A stretch of DNA of 41,113 nt from Acidobacteriaceae bacterium. GTDB taxonomy: Bacteria > Acidobacteriota > Terriglobia > Terriglobales > Acidobacteriaceae. The stretch is from NCBI GenBank assembly GCA_003151155.1, contig PLWX01000256.1, positions 86,349 to 127,461 on the forward strand, read 5' to 3'. The notes under the pieces were generated by a model that did no database searches, was not told where the DNA came from, and saw nothing but the letters and a program-made list of their open reading frames with translations. Every line of letters starts with the position of its first letter. Positions within the stretch are counted from its first letter, which is position 1. Below are positions 27,363 to 35,745 of this stretch, one piece after another. Position numbers and translations under genes: made by a program.

Positions 27363-27719
27363 CTAGATCCATTCCAGCGCGCCCTTTTTCCAAACCCATA
27401 CATACCCGGCGATGAGGATGCCGAGGAACAGCATCATCTCGACCAGTCCAAACACGCCCAGCGCCTTGAACTGCACCGCCCAGGGGAAAAGGAATATGGT
27501 TTCGACATCGAACACCACGAACAGGATCGCGACGATATAAAAGCGGATGGTGTAGCGCTGCCGCGAGGAGTCGAACGGATCGATGCCGCACTCATACGGC
27601 ATCAGCTTGACCTTGCTGGGTTTCGCCGGGCGCACCAGCTTGAATAGCATCAGCGTTCCTGCGCCGATCGCGAACGCCACCGCGAGGAAGATAAAAATAG
27701 GAACGTAATTTTGCGGCAT
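27363..27719 (-). CDS. nuoA: NADH-quinone oxidoreductase subunit A
   Basis: This 118-residue, three-helix subunit lies next to the quinone chamber. The signature loop KLMPYECGIDPFDSSRQRY carries the conserved Cys of the flexible loop between helices 1 and 2, followed by FYIVAILFVVFDVETIFLFPWA with buried acids. The gene is isolated at the head of cluster 2, with a terminator after it, no nuoB, and 274 bases to nuoC. The region after it (27140-27362) shows no coding frame of its own. Confidence 0.96.
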   Translation of the reverse strand: MPQNYVPIFIFLAVAFAIGAGTLMLFKLVRPAKPSKVKLMPYECGIDPFDSSRQRYTIRFYIVAILFVVFDVETIFLFPWAVQFKALGVFGLVEMMLFLGILIAGYVWVWKKGALEWI

Positions 27720-27734
27720 GAAGTCTCCAACTGT

Positions 27735-27770
27735 CTGGGTGCCCCGCCCTTCCCACAGGGAGAGTGGGCC
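27735..27770. repeat. Dispersed repeat, GGGTGCCCC family (partial copy)
   Basis: CTGGGTGCCCCGCCCTTCCC followed by ACAGGGAGAGTGGGCC resembles the element at 35427-35463 with an imperfect inner stem. It lies between the divergent nuoA and lysS genes. Confidence 0.5.
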
Positions 27771-27804
27771 GTCAACACGGCCGGCACCAACGCCGAGTCC
27801 TATT

Positions 27805-27810
27805 TATAAT
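27805..27810 (+). promoter_or_regulatory. Possible -10 box for lysS
   Basis: TATAAT stands 68 bases before the lysS start in the nuoA-lysS divergent gap. No good -35 hexamer is seen 16-18 bases upstream, so this is a candidate only. Confidence 0.35.
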
Positions 27811-27877
27811 CACTGGTTCACTACCAACGCGCTGTGACGCCCGTCACGTTCGGGCCCGCAATCTTGAAGGAAGCCCA

Positions 27878-29413
27878 GTGGGATTAGACGAGAATATTTA
27901 CGAGCTGCGGCTCGAGAAGCTCAAGCAGATCGAAGCTCTCGACCAGAAGACCTACCCTTATAAGTACGAGAGCACGCACACCGTCCCGCAGATCCTCGAC
28001 GAATTTACGCCGAAGACCGCCGAGGAACTTGAGGCCCACCACATTGACGTTCGCGTTACCGGCCGCCTCATGTCGATTCGCGGCCAGGGCAAAGCCGGCT
28101 TCGCGCATATTCAGCAGAACGGCAAACGCCTGCAGCTTTACGTGCGCCTCGACAACGTGGGCGAAAAAGGCTTCGCGCTCTACAAGCTACTCGATATCGG
28201 CGACTTCATCGGCGCCCGCGGCTATCTCTTCCGCACCCGCACCGGCGAGTTGAGCGTTCATGTCGAAGAGATCACGTTCTTAGCGAAGGACCTGCTCCCT
28301 CTCCCTGAGAAATGGCACGGGCTGACGGATGTCGAGCTGCGCTACCGCCGCCGCTACGTCGACATGAACATGGACCCCGACGTTCGCGAGGTCTTCATCA
28401 AGCGCGCCAAGATTCTCCAGGTGATGCGCCGCTTCTTCGATCAGCGTGGCTTCGTCGAAGTCGAAACCCCTATGCTCCAGCGTCTTTACGGAGGCGCCGC
28501 CGCCCGTCCGTTCACCACTCATCACAACACGCTCGACATGGATCTCTACTTGCGCATCGCGCCCGAGCTCTATCTCAAGCGCCTCATTGTCGGAGGCATC
28601 GATCGCGTCTACGAGATCAATCGCAACTTCCGCAACGAAGGCATCAGCACCCGCCACAACCCCGAGTTCACCATGCTCGAGTTTTACTGGGCGTATGCGG
28701 ATTACTTCGATCTCATGACCCTCACCGAGGATCTCTACCGCGAGCTCGCGATGGAAGTCACCGGCGGCACGACAGTTCAATTCGGCGATCACGCCCTCGA
28801 TTTCGGCAAATTCGAGCGCATCTCGATGCGCGATGCCATCCTCAAGTACTGGCCGGAAAACGCCGGACCCAAGCCTGCTTTCGAAGATTTCTCCAACTTG
28901 GAAAAAGTAAACGCAATGGGCAAGCATCTCAGCGAACTCGAGCTGATGCCCTTCCAGTCGAACGCACCGAAAGGGGTGACGATCGCTGCAATGTTCGAGG
29001 CGCTCGCGGAGGAACATCTCATCCAGCCGACGATCCTTTACGACTTCCCCGTCGAAATTTCTCCGCTGTCGAAGAATCACCGCGAGGATCCCGAGTGGGT
29101 AGAGCGCTTCGAGGTCTTCTGCGCCGGCATGGAGATCGGCAATGCCTTCAGCGAACTTAACGACCCCATCGAGCAGCGCAAGCGCTTTGAAATGCAGTTG
29201 GCCGAGCGTGCTCGCGGCGACGAAGAGGCTCATCAGATGGACGAAGACTACGTCCGCGCGTTGTCGTATGGAATGCCGCCGACGGGAGGCATGGGCATCG
29301 GCATCGACCGCACCGTGATGTTGCTGACCAATTCGAAGTCGATCCGCGACGTGATTCTGTTCCCACTGCTGCGGCCGGAAGCCGATGAAGGACCCGTGGG
29401 GAATCACGAATAA
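27878..29413 (+). CDS. lysS: Lysine--tRNA ligase, class II
   Basis: This 511-residue cytoplasmic enzyme charges tRNA-Lys. An N-terminal OB-fold (about residues 60-150, [20 protein letters not shown]) precedes the class II core. Motif 1 lies around [15 protein letters not shown] (about 187). Motif 2 is [20 protein letters not shown] (about 250). Motif 3 is [13 protein letters not shown] (about 470), followed by the conserved end [12 protein letters not shown]. The frame is open from 27764, but GTG 27878 is chosen because AAGGAA lies five bases before it and the family N-terminus begins there. It is convergent with the ADOP permease gene, 20 bases apart. Confidence 0.97.
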   Translation: MGLDENIYELRLEKLKQIEALDQKTYPYKYESTHTVPQILDEFTPKTAEELEAHHIDVRVTGRLMSIRGQGKAGFAHIQQNGKRLQLYVRLDNVGEKGFALYKLLDIGDFIGARGYLFRTRTGELSVHVEEITFLAKDLLPLPEKWHGLTDVELRYRRRYVDMNMDPDVREVFIKRAKILQVMRRFFDQRGFVEVETPMLQRLYGGAAARPFTTHHNTLDMDLYLRIAPELYLKRLIVGGIDRVYEINRNFRNEGISTRHNPEFTMLEFYWAYADYFDLMTLTEDLYRELAMEVTGGTTVQFGDHALDFGKFERISMRDAILKYWPENAGPKPAFEDFSNLEKVNAMGKHLSELELMPFQSNAPKGVTIAAMFEALAEEHLIQPTILYDFPVEISPLSKNHREDPEWVERFEVFCAGMEIGNAFSELNDPIEQRKRFEMQLAERARGDEEAHQMDEDYVRALSYGMPPTGGMGIGIDRTVMLLTNSKSIRDVILFPLLRPEADEGPVGNHE

Positions 29414-29433
29414 CGAATCGTCTCAAATATCTT

Positions 29434-31968
29434 TTACTCGATTCGCAAGGCTTGCATCGGCTCGATGCTGGCAGCGCGTCGTGCCGGGATGAACCCTGCC
29501 AGCGCGGCCGCCAGCGAGAGCACCACAATCCCGCCTGCCATGCTCCATGGGTCGTACGCGCGCACGTTGTACAGTTGGTCGGCCATGTAGTGTCCGCCGG
29601 CCAGGGTAATCGGAATTCCCAGCGCGAGACCGAGTGCCACCCGCGCAAACACCCCGCGCAACACCAATCGCACCACGTTGCTGCGATCCGCGCCCAGCGC
29701 CATACGGAGGCCAATCTCGCCCGTCCGTCGCGTCACCGCGTAGGACGTAATCCCGTAAAGTCCTACCGACGCCAGCACCAGCGCCAGTGCTCCAAACAGC
29801 ATCGTCAACCGCGCGATCAGCCGCTCCTGGGTCAGGTTGTCGCCAATCTGGTATTCCAGAGAATGCATATTGTTGACCGTAATGTTTGGGTCGATGTCCG
29901 CGAGCGTGCTCCGTACAAGTGAATCTATGTTCGTCGGCTGCTGGCGGAAGTGCAGCGTGACCGAATTGATGAACAGAGAGCGCCCTTCGGCCATGATCGC
30001 GTTCGGCTCGTCGACCTTCAGCTCCTGTGTCAGCGGACGAAAATACATGGGCCTCATCTTCTGGTGCGGGTCCGAGTACTTTGCATCCTTCACAATCCCC
30101 ACAATTTCGAATGCCCCGGCGTATTTCCGGTCGAAAATCCCAAAGTGCTTCCCGATTGGATCTTCTTTCGGAAAGAACTTCTTCACGAACGTCTCGTTGA
30201 CCACGGCTACCAACTGGGAGGTTGCCGTGTCGGTCTCGCTTAACCCGCGACCGCGAATCATCGGCTGCCCCATGGTACGGAAAAACTGTGTATTCACCCT
30301 GTCCCACGACGAACCGTTGTTCTCGGATGGAGCCGGATCCGGCCGGCCTTCCACCCGTATGCTCTCGCCCCAGTTGTTGCCCTCGAGGGTGCTATACAAC
30401 GCAAGCCCTACGCCCTCCACTCCCGGCACTGTTTCAAAGCGCTGCTCGAGCTGTTGGTAGAGTACCGGCAACTTCGCCGGAGTATAACCAGCGCCCGCTG
30501 GGTCGATGTGCACCACATAACGGTTGTCGGTTTGCAGCCCGAAGTCCTGGTGCTGCAGGTTTCGCAAGCTCTTAGTCAGCATCCCCGCGCTCACCAGCAA
30601 CGCCAGCGACAGTGCTGCCTGGAAAACGATGAGCGACTTCTGCGGCAGCGATGCATGATCGCGCGTCGAGCGGTTCACCCCGCGCAGTGCCTCCGCTGGA
30701 TCGGAATGCGAGCTGATCCATGCCGGCACGATCCCAAAAAGGATGCCGGTAATCAGCGAGAGCAGGAACGCGAATCCCAGCACCGGCAGCGACGGCGTCG
30801 CATGAATCGGGAGCTGTGGCGACTCGGGAAACGCCAGCGAGAGAATCGTCTTCGTTCCAGCGTAGGCCACGGCCAGTCCCGCCAGGCCGCCAAAACAGGA
30901 CAGTAATACGCTCTCAATCAGCATTCCGCGAATCAGCCGCTGCCGCGCCGCTCCCAGCGCGATTCGGATCGAAGTCTCTGCCTTGCGGGTTGCTCCCCGT
31001 GCCAGCAGAAGGTTGGCCACGTTCGCGCACGCCACCAGCAATACCAGCGCGGAGATCGCCATCAGCAGATAGAGCCCCTTGCCTGCCTCCTGCTGCAAAT
31101 TCTGGATGCCGCCCCCCGCTGGAATCATCACCACATGCTGCTTCGGAATAATCGTCGATCCGCCGTTCCTCGTGTACTCTTCGCGCAGCGAAAGCCATAC
31201 TCGCAAGCTGTTTGACAGCTTCGCCTGCAGCGATCCGATGCTCACTACAGGCTTCACGCGTCCGATCACGTACAACCAGTTGCTGTCCTCCACGTGCAGC
31301 AGGGCATTCTTGCCTTCAATCAGCGGTTCCGACGCCAGCGGTATCCACAGCGCTGGTGGATTACTGCGCAGCCTGTCGCCAAAAAATCCCGGCGGCGCAA
31401 TCCCGATAACCGTAACCGGTTGGCCCTGCACGAACAGCGTCGAACCAACGATCGCGGGATCTCCTGCGTAGTCCGACTGCCAAGCCTGGTAGCTCATCAC
31501 CACCGCCGGCGCTGCGCCTGGCGCATCATCCGCCTGTGTCATCACGCGTCCGGCGTAAGGGCCAATGCCGAAGGTGGTGAAGTAATTGCCGGAGACATAT
31601 TCCGTGCGCTCCGCCCGCGCCGGTTGCGAACCGCGTCGCACCGACTTCTCGTCCGCGCCGGACTCCATGGCCGCCAGTTGTTCAAACTCCGGCGTGTTGT
31701 CGCGGAAGTGCCGGTACAGTTCGTACGAGAAAAGGTCAAAGTCCCCATCGTCGTTCTCGAAGCCGCCATTGACGCAACAATCGTCGCGGTCGCCAACCCG
31801 GTAGAGCGTCTTCGGATCGACTACCGGCAGCGACTTCAACAGCACTGCATGGACCAGGCTGAAGATCGCGGTGTTCGCCCCGATCCCGAGTGCGATGGTG
31901 AGCACCACCGTGAACACAAAGCCGGGCGACTTGAGGAACTGGCGAAGAGCAATGCGAACATCGTGCAT
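29434..31968 (-). CDS. ADOP-type orphan ABC permease (MacB/FtsX fold)
   Basis: This 844-residue membrane protein has the acidobacterial duplicated-orphan-permease layout. The N-terminal segment is VRIALRQFLKSPGFVFTVVL, then TIALGIGANTAIFSLVHAVLL. A MacB-type periplasmic domain (about 45-280) precedes an FtsX helix block (about 290-430, LLMAISALVLLVACANVANLLLAR). A second periplasmic domain (about 460-700) precedes a second FtsX block (about 715-840) ending in the EPMQALRIE signature. No ATPase gene is adjacent, which is usual for this family; its export substrate is unknown. The ATG has only a distant GAGGGG upstream. It is transcribed divergently from ada. Confidence 0.92.
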   Translation of the reverse strand: MHDVRIALRQFLKSPGFVFTVVLTIALGIGANTAIFSLVHAVLLKSLPVVDPKTLYRVGDRDDCCVNGGFENDDGDFDLFSYELYRHFRDNTPEFEQLAAMESGADEKSVRRGSQPARAERTEYVSGNYFTTFGIGPYAGRVMTQADDAPGAAPAVVMSYQAWQSDYAGDPAIVGSTLFVQGQPVTVIGIAPPGFFGDRLRSNPPALWIPLASEPLIEGKNALLHVEDSNWLYVIGRVKPVVSIGSLQAKLSNSLRVWLSLREEYTRNGGSTIIPKQHVVMIPAGGGIQNLQQEAGKGLYLLMAISALVLLVACANVANLLLARGATRKAETSIRIALGAARQRLIRGMLIESVLLSCFGGLAGLAVAYAGTKTILSLAFPESPQLPIHATPSLPVLGFAFLLSLITGILFGIVPAWISSHSDPAEALRGVNRSTRDHASLPQKSLIVFQAALSLALLVSAGMLTKSLRNLQHQDFGLQTDNRYVVHIDPAGAGYTPAKLPVLYQQLEQRFETVPGVEGVGLALYSTLEGNNWGESIRVEGRPDPAPSENNGSSWDRVNTQFFRTMGQPMIRGRGLSETDTATSQLVAVVNETFVKKFFPKEDPIGKHFGIFDRKYAGAFEIVGIVKDAKYSDPHQKMRPMYFRPLTQELKVDEPNAIMAEGRSLFINSVTLHFRQQPTNIDSLVRSTLADIDPNITVNNMHSLEYQIGDNLTQERLIARLTMLFGALALVLASVGLYGITSYAVTRRTGEIGLRMALGADRSNVVRLVLRGVFARVALGLALGIPITLAGGHYMADQLYNVRAYDPWSMAGGIVVLSLAAALAGFIPARRAASIEPMQALRIE

Positions 31969-32216
31969 GGGCAGACCGATCCCCTCGGAGGGTTACTGGC
32001 AATTACGCTTCCAACCTGCAATTGGTTCCCGCGATGAAAATATTGAACTCTGCTGGCGATCGCGACCCGCCGTTGGCCGCCAACGGAACTAGCTGACCAT
32101 TTTCGGACACTCACGGGCCGGCAGCCGTTCCCGAGGTTTCGTACAATAATTTGCCCGCACTTCCCGGATAGCCGCCGCCCATGAAGCCCCGTACTCTACA
32201 ACTCGAGGTGAACGAG

Positions 32217-33247
32217 ATGAGTACCGAAAGCATGTGGGAAAAGGTGCTGACGCGTGACGCTGCCGCTGACGGCCGCTTCGTTTATGCCGTCCGCAGCACG
32301 CATATCTACTGTCGCCCGACCTGCCCGAGCAAGCGTCCGGGCCGCGATCAAGTAGAGTTTTTCGCGAACCCGAAAGATGCCGAGGAAAAGGGCTATCGCG
32401 CTTGCCGGCGCTGTGCTCCGAAGACCGAGTCCCGCGCGAGCCACGTCGCTCGGATCTGCCGCGAACTCGCCGACGAATACAAGAACTTCGGCCCCGAAGA
32501 AATTGCGCAGCACGAAGGCATTCCGCTTCGTCGCATGAATGACATCTTTCGCAGCGTTCTGGGTGTGACGGTGCGCGAGTATCTCGCCAGCGCGAAACTC
32601 GACGACTTCAAAAAGAAAATCAAAGCCTCTGGAGACGTAACCGGTTCGATGTACGAAGCTGGATTCGGTTCGAGCAGCCGCCTCTATGAAAAGTCCGATG
32701 CCGTTCTCGGCATGACGCCCGCGAGCTACGGCAAAGGCGGCCGTGGCGCGACGATCCACTTTGGCCTGCGCAAGACCTCGCTCGGTCATGTTCTCGCCGC
32801 GACGACCGCGGGGTTTGCACCATCAGTCTCGGCGACGATTCTGCGAAACTCGAGGCCGCTTTCCGCGAAGAGTTTCACGCCGCGGAAATCGTGCGCAACG
32901 ATCAGAAGGTCGCCGCCTACCTGGACGCTATCTCCGATAACGTCGCCGGCAACGAATTCCTGACATCGATCCCCATCGATATTCATGCCACCGCATTTCA
33001 AGCAAAGGTCTGGCAGCTGCTACGGGAAACGAAGCCGGGCGAAACTCTCACTTACAGCGGCCTCGCCGCCAAACTCGGCAGTCCGAATAGCACTCGCGCC
33101 GTGGCCCGCGCCTGCGCGTCGAATCGTGTCGCGATTGCAATTCCCTGTCACCGCGTAGTTGCCGCCTCGGGAGACATCTCGGGATATCGCTGGGGCGTGG
33201 AACGTAAGCGGAAAATTTTGGATCGGGAGCGCGCCAAGTCGATCTAA
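32217..33247 (+). pseudogene. ada: Ada-type DNA alkylation repair regulator/methyltransferase, frameshifted
   Basis: It is a bifunctional protein: methyl-phosphotriester sensing domain, AraC-type activator and O6-methylguanine-DNA methyltransferase. Piece 1 (frame to 32963) has the zinc site (Cys32, 36, 63, 66; YCRPTCPSKRPGR, RACRRCAP) and two helix-turn-helix units (DIFRSVLGVTVREYLASAKL, GFGSSSRLYEKSDAVLGMTP). After GHVLAATT the frame shifts near 32806. One base appears lost, since the next frame reads RGVCTISLGDDSAKLEAAF and runs to the catalytic PCHRV and SGYRWGVERKRKIL. All key residues survive on both sides of the break. ATG 32217 is chosen for GAGGTG seven bases upstream; an in-frame ATG at 32181 lacks one. 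As read, the transferase domain would be lost unless it is started separately (GTG 32891). Confidence 0.88.
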
Positions 33248-33266
33248 GTCTCGGAAGGATTACGGC

Positions 33267-34698
33267 ATGGGTTTCGAGCTCGACCGCAAGACGCGCCAAC
33301 AACTCGGCTACAAGCTGATCGATCGCATCAACGATTTCTTCGAGTCGCTGCCCGACCGCAAGCTGCAACTGCCGTCTGAGGCACGCACCTTCGGCCCGTT
33401 GACGGCGAGCATGCCAGAACTTGGCGACGACGCTGGGCGTGTTCTCGACGATCTCTGCCGCGATCTCGTCGAACAAGGCTTCCACGTTCCCGCCGCCAAC
33501 TACTTCGGATTGATGAATCCCACGCCTACCTACATGGCGGTGATGGCCGAAGCCCTCGTCGCCGCATTGAATCCGCAGCTTGCATCGATGGCGCGCTCGC
33601 AACTGGCTTCGAAGATCGAAAATGAAACCGTGCGCTGGATCGGCGAACGTGTCGGCTGGAACGTTCCCTTCGATGGCACTTTCACCAGCGGCGGAAACGA
33701 GGCCAACTTTTCTGCCTTAGCGTTGGCGCTGGCAAAATACTTCCCTTCCTCGATCGACAACGGCGTCGCGTCGATCGGCGCGCAACCGGTCGTCTACGCC
33801 TCCGGCGAAGCGCACCATTCCCTCGACAAGTCCGTCGGTCTTCTCGGCCTTGGTCGCAAAGCACTCAGGCGCATTCCGATCAACGAACGCGTGCAACTCG
33901 ATCCGTGGCTGCTGGAACAACAGATTCACGCCGATCGATCTGCGGGTCATCGCCCCTTCTGCGTCGTCGCCACCGCAGGAACGACGAACTCCGGCGCCAT
34001 CGACGACATCGTGGCGCTTGCTGACATTTGCGATAAGCACAGGCTCTGGTTGCACCTCGACGGCGCCTACGGAGCTGCCGCCATTTTTAGCGACAAGCAT
34101 CGTGCTTTAGTCGCCGGCATCGAGCGCACCGACTCCGTCACCATCGATCCGCACAAATGGCTGGCCATGCCCTTCGCCGCTGGGGTGGTGTTGACCCGCC
34201 ATCCGCAAACCTTGCGCGATGCGTTCGAAATCTCTACACCGTACATGCCGAAGATTGCGGGCGCTGCCCTTACTGACAATTTCAAGGTCAGCACGCAGTG
34301 GTCACGTCGCATGAATTCTCTGAAGTTCTACCTCACGCTGCGCGTCCATGGGCGCGGCCTACGAGGAATTGATCGACCGCCAACTCGGTCTCGCAAAGAA
34401 AGCCGCTGCCTGGTTCGAGCGTTCGGAGCATTTCGAGATGGCGGCTCCGCAAGTGCTGCCGATTCTCAATTTCCGACTGCGCGACATACCGGAAGAAGAA
34501 CTCGCAGCCGCCCACGCGCGTCTGGTGGAGGAAGTGACGCGCGACGGGCAACGCTGGATCTCGCAGACCTACGTCAACGGACGCAGCGTGCTGCGCATGA
34601 TGATCATCAGCTACCTCACCACCGAAGAGCATGTCGCGAAGCTGCAGACGGCCCTCGTCCAGGCAGTTGCCTCCGCGAAGGCGGTCGCCGCACGATAA
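33267..34698 (+). pseudogene. PLP-dependent group II (aromatic amino acid type) decarboxylase, frameshifted
   Basis: A fold-type I PLP enzyme of the aromatic-L-amino-acid/glutamate decarboxylase family, about 476 residues if repaired. Features are TSGGNEANFSALALAL, the cofactor-stacking region ASGEAHHSLDKSVGLLGLG, the aspartate in LHLDGAYGAAA and the Schiff-base lysine Lys297 in TIDPHKWLAMPF. After LKFYLTLRVHG an extra G in the GGG run at 34350-34352 shifts the frame. Coding continues in the next frame as AAYEELIDRQLGLAKKAAAWF to the stop at 34698. The unshifted frame runs on to 35036 as non-family sequence. ATG 33267 has GGAAGGA eight bases upstream. It lies 19 bases after ada on the same strand, so the two probably share a transcript. 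The substrate cannot be told from sequence. Confidence 0.88.
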
Positions 34699-34710
34699 CC
34701 GCCAATTTCT

Positions 34711-34935
34711 TTATCTCGGCGGAGGATTGTTCGATCCACTCTTCTGATCTTGCGCTTTGCTGTCATTCGGCGACATTCCCGGCTGGTGCTTGGTGGTTTG
34801 CGTATCATCCGCTTTTTTCCCTTCGTTTGGATTGCGATAATGCTTCGCGTTGTCGCTGCCCGACTCCCCGCTCTGCGAACATCCCGTCAACAATCCAGAC
34901 GTCAAAAGCATCAGCAAGATGGCCCTATGTTTCAT
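34711..34935 (-). CDS. Small lipoprotein of unknown function
   Basis: A 74-residue protein beginning MKHRAILLMLLTSGLLTGCSQ, a type II signal peptide with lipobox LTGC. The mature part (about 55 residues) is very hydrophilic and low in complexity, rich in Ser, Asn, Lys, Asp, Gln and Pro (HYRNPNEGKKADDTQTTKHQ), and probably disordered. It is convergent with the decarboxylase gene, 12 bases away, and divergent from the ybjQ-like gene. No function can be assigned. Confidence 0.7.
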   Translation of the reverse strand: MKHRAILLMLLTSGLLTGCSQSGESGSDNAKHYRNPNEGKKADDTQTTKHQPGMSPNDSKAQDQKSGSNNPPPR

Positions 34936-35049
34936 GTTTTTTCAGATGCGGTAATAAATTACTGAACGGCAATATTGCGTGCGGCTGCTGCTTTTGCCCG
35001 CGGCCTGCAGTACACTGCGCTCATTCGTCCTCTTAAGGAGAACTGAAAC

Positions 35050-35415
35050 ATGGCTACTGCAGCCCCTCCGCGTGGCGTTGTCGCGCACAACATGGTCACC
35101 ACCGCTTTTGAACTCGACGAATTCACCATCGTCAAAAACCTCGGTATCGTTCGCGGCATCGTCGTCCGTTCGCGTTCCATCCTCGGCAGCATCGGTGCCA
35201 GCCTGCAGACCATCGTCGGCGGCAACATCACCATCTTGACCGAGCTCTGCGAAAGAACGCGCAACGAAGCATTTGACCTGATGATCCAGCACGCTGGAGC
35301 ACTCGGCGCCAACGCCGTCATTGGCGCTCGCTACGATGCGACAGAGATTATGCAAGGCGTCACGGAAGTCCTGGCGTACGGCACCGCCGTCTACGTCGAA
35401 CCAAAAAAGCAGTAG
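35050..35415 (+). CDS. YbjQ/UPF0145 family protein
   Basis: A 121-residue soluble protein of the YbjQ-like family, which forms small oligomers and is often called a putative heavy-metal-binding domain. Typical features are [20 protein letters not shown], then [20 protein letters not shown] and [15 protein letters not shown]. It has a single Cys and no signal peptide. AAGGAG lies nine bases before the ATG. The gene stands alone, followed by a strong GC hairpin repeat. Its role in the cell is not known. Confidence 0.9.
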   Translation: MATAAPPRGVVAHNMVTTAFELDEFTIVKNLGIVRGIVVRSRSILGSIGASLQTIVGGNITILTELCERTRNEAFDLMIQHAGALGANAVIGARYDATEIMQGVTEVLAYGTAVYVEPKKQ

Positions 35416-35426
35416 CGAAGAAGATC

Positions 35427-35463
35427 GTGGGTGCCCCACCCTTCCCCGCGGGGGAGGGTGGGC
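35427..35463. repeat. Dispersed repeat, GTGGGTGCCCC family with strong stem
   Basis: GTGGGTGCCCC leads into a GC stem CCACCCTTCCCC-GC-GGGGGAGGGTGG (35436-35461). It resembles the elements near 14794 and 27735. It has no T run, so it is not a classic terminator, but it may protect the 3' end of the ybjQ-like transcript. The rest of the 330-base gap to 35746 shows no gene, only the palindrome at 35670. Confidence 0.65.
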
Positions 35464-35669
35464 GTCGATGCTGTTTGTCAGCACTCAGTCCGATCGGAGT
35501 TGATCAACCGACCCGTTCTCAACTCCCAGGCGCGCAGCTACGGCAAAACAGTGGCCCCGGATTTATGTCCTCGGCATCATCAGAGATCAACCTTTCCGTT
35601 TCCCTTTTCGTTCGATCACTCCTTACAGGTCTCCGTGACCCCAGCGCGAAGCCCGTCTCGCCTCTCAAG

Positions 35670-35689
35670 CCCAGCGATTCATCGCTGGG
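35670..35689. repeat. Perfect short palindrome (REP-like)
   Basis: CCCAGCGAT and its exact inverse ATCGCTGGG are separated by two bases. It lies between the convergent ybjQ-like and amine oxidase genes. The form resembles repetitive extragenic palindromes, but only one copy is in this window. Confidence 0.55.
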
Positions 35690-35745
35690 ACAACATCACC
35701 GCAACGATCCGAGCCCGACGAGGGTGAAACCCGAGGAGGCCCCTT

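Noticed and set aside
28280..29407. Minus-strand open frame (375 codons) opposite lysS
   Set aside because: lysS motifs on the plus strand are clear; the antisense frame shows no domain or start signal.
29414..29445. Inverted repeat CGAATCG / CGATTCG between lysS and the ADOP gene as a shared terminator
   Set aside because: Long loop, low GC stem and no clear T run; it also extends into the ADOP coding end.
32142..32147. TACAAT as the ada -10 box
   Set aside because: It is a fair -10 match, but nothing resembling a -35 lies at the right distance, so it is not listed as a feature.
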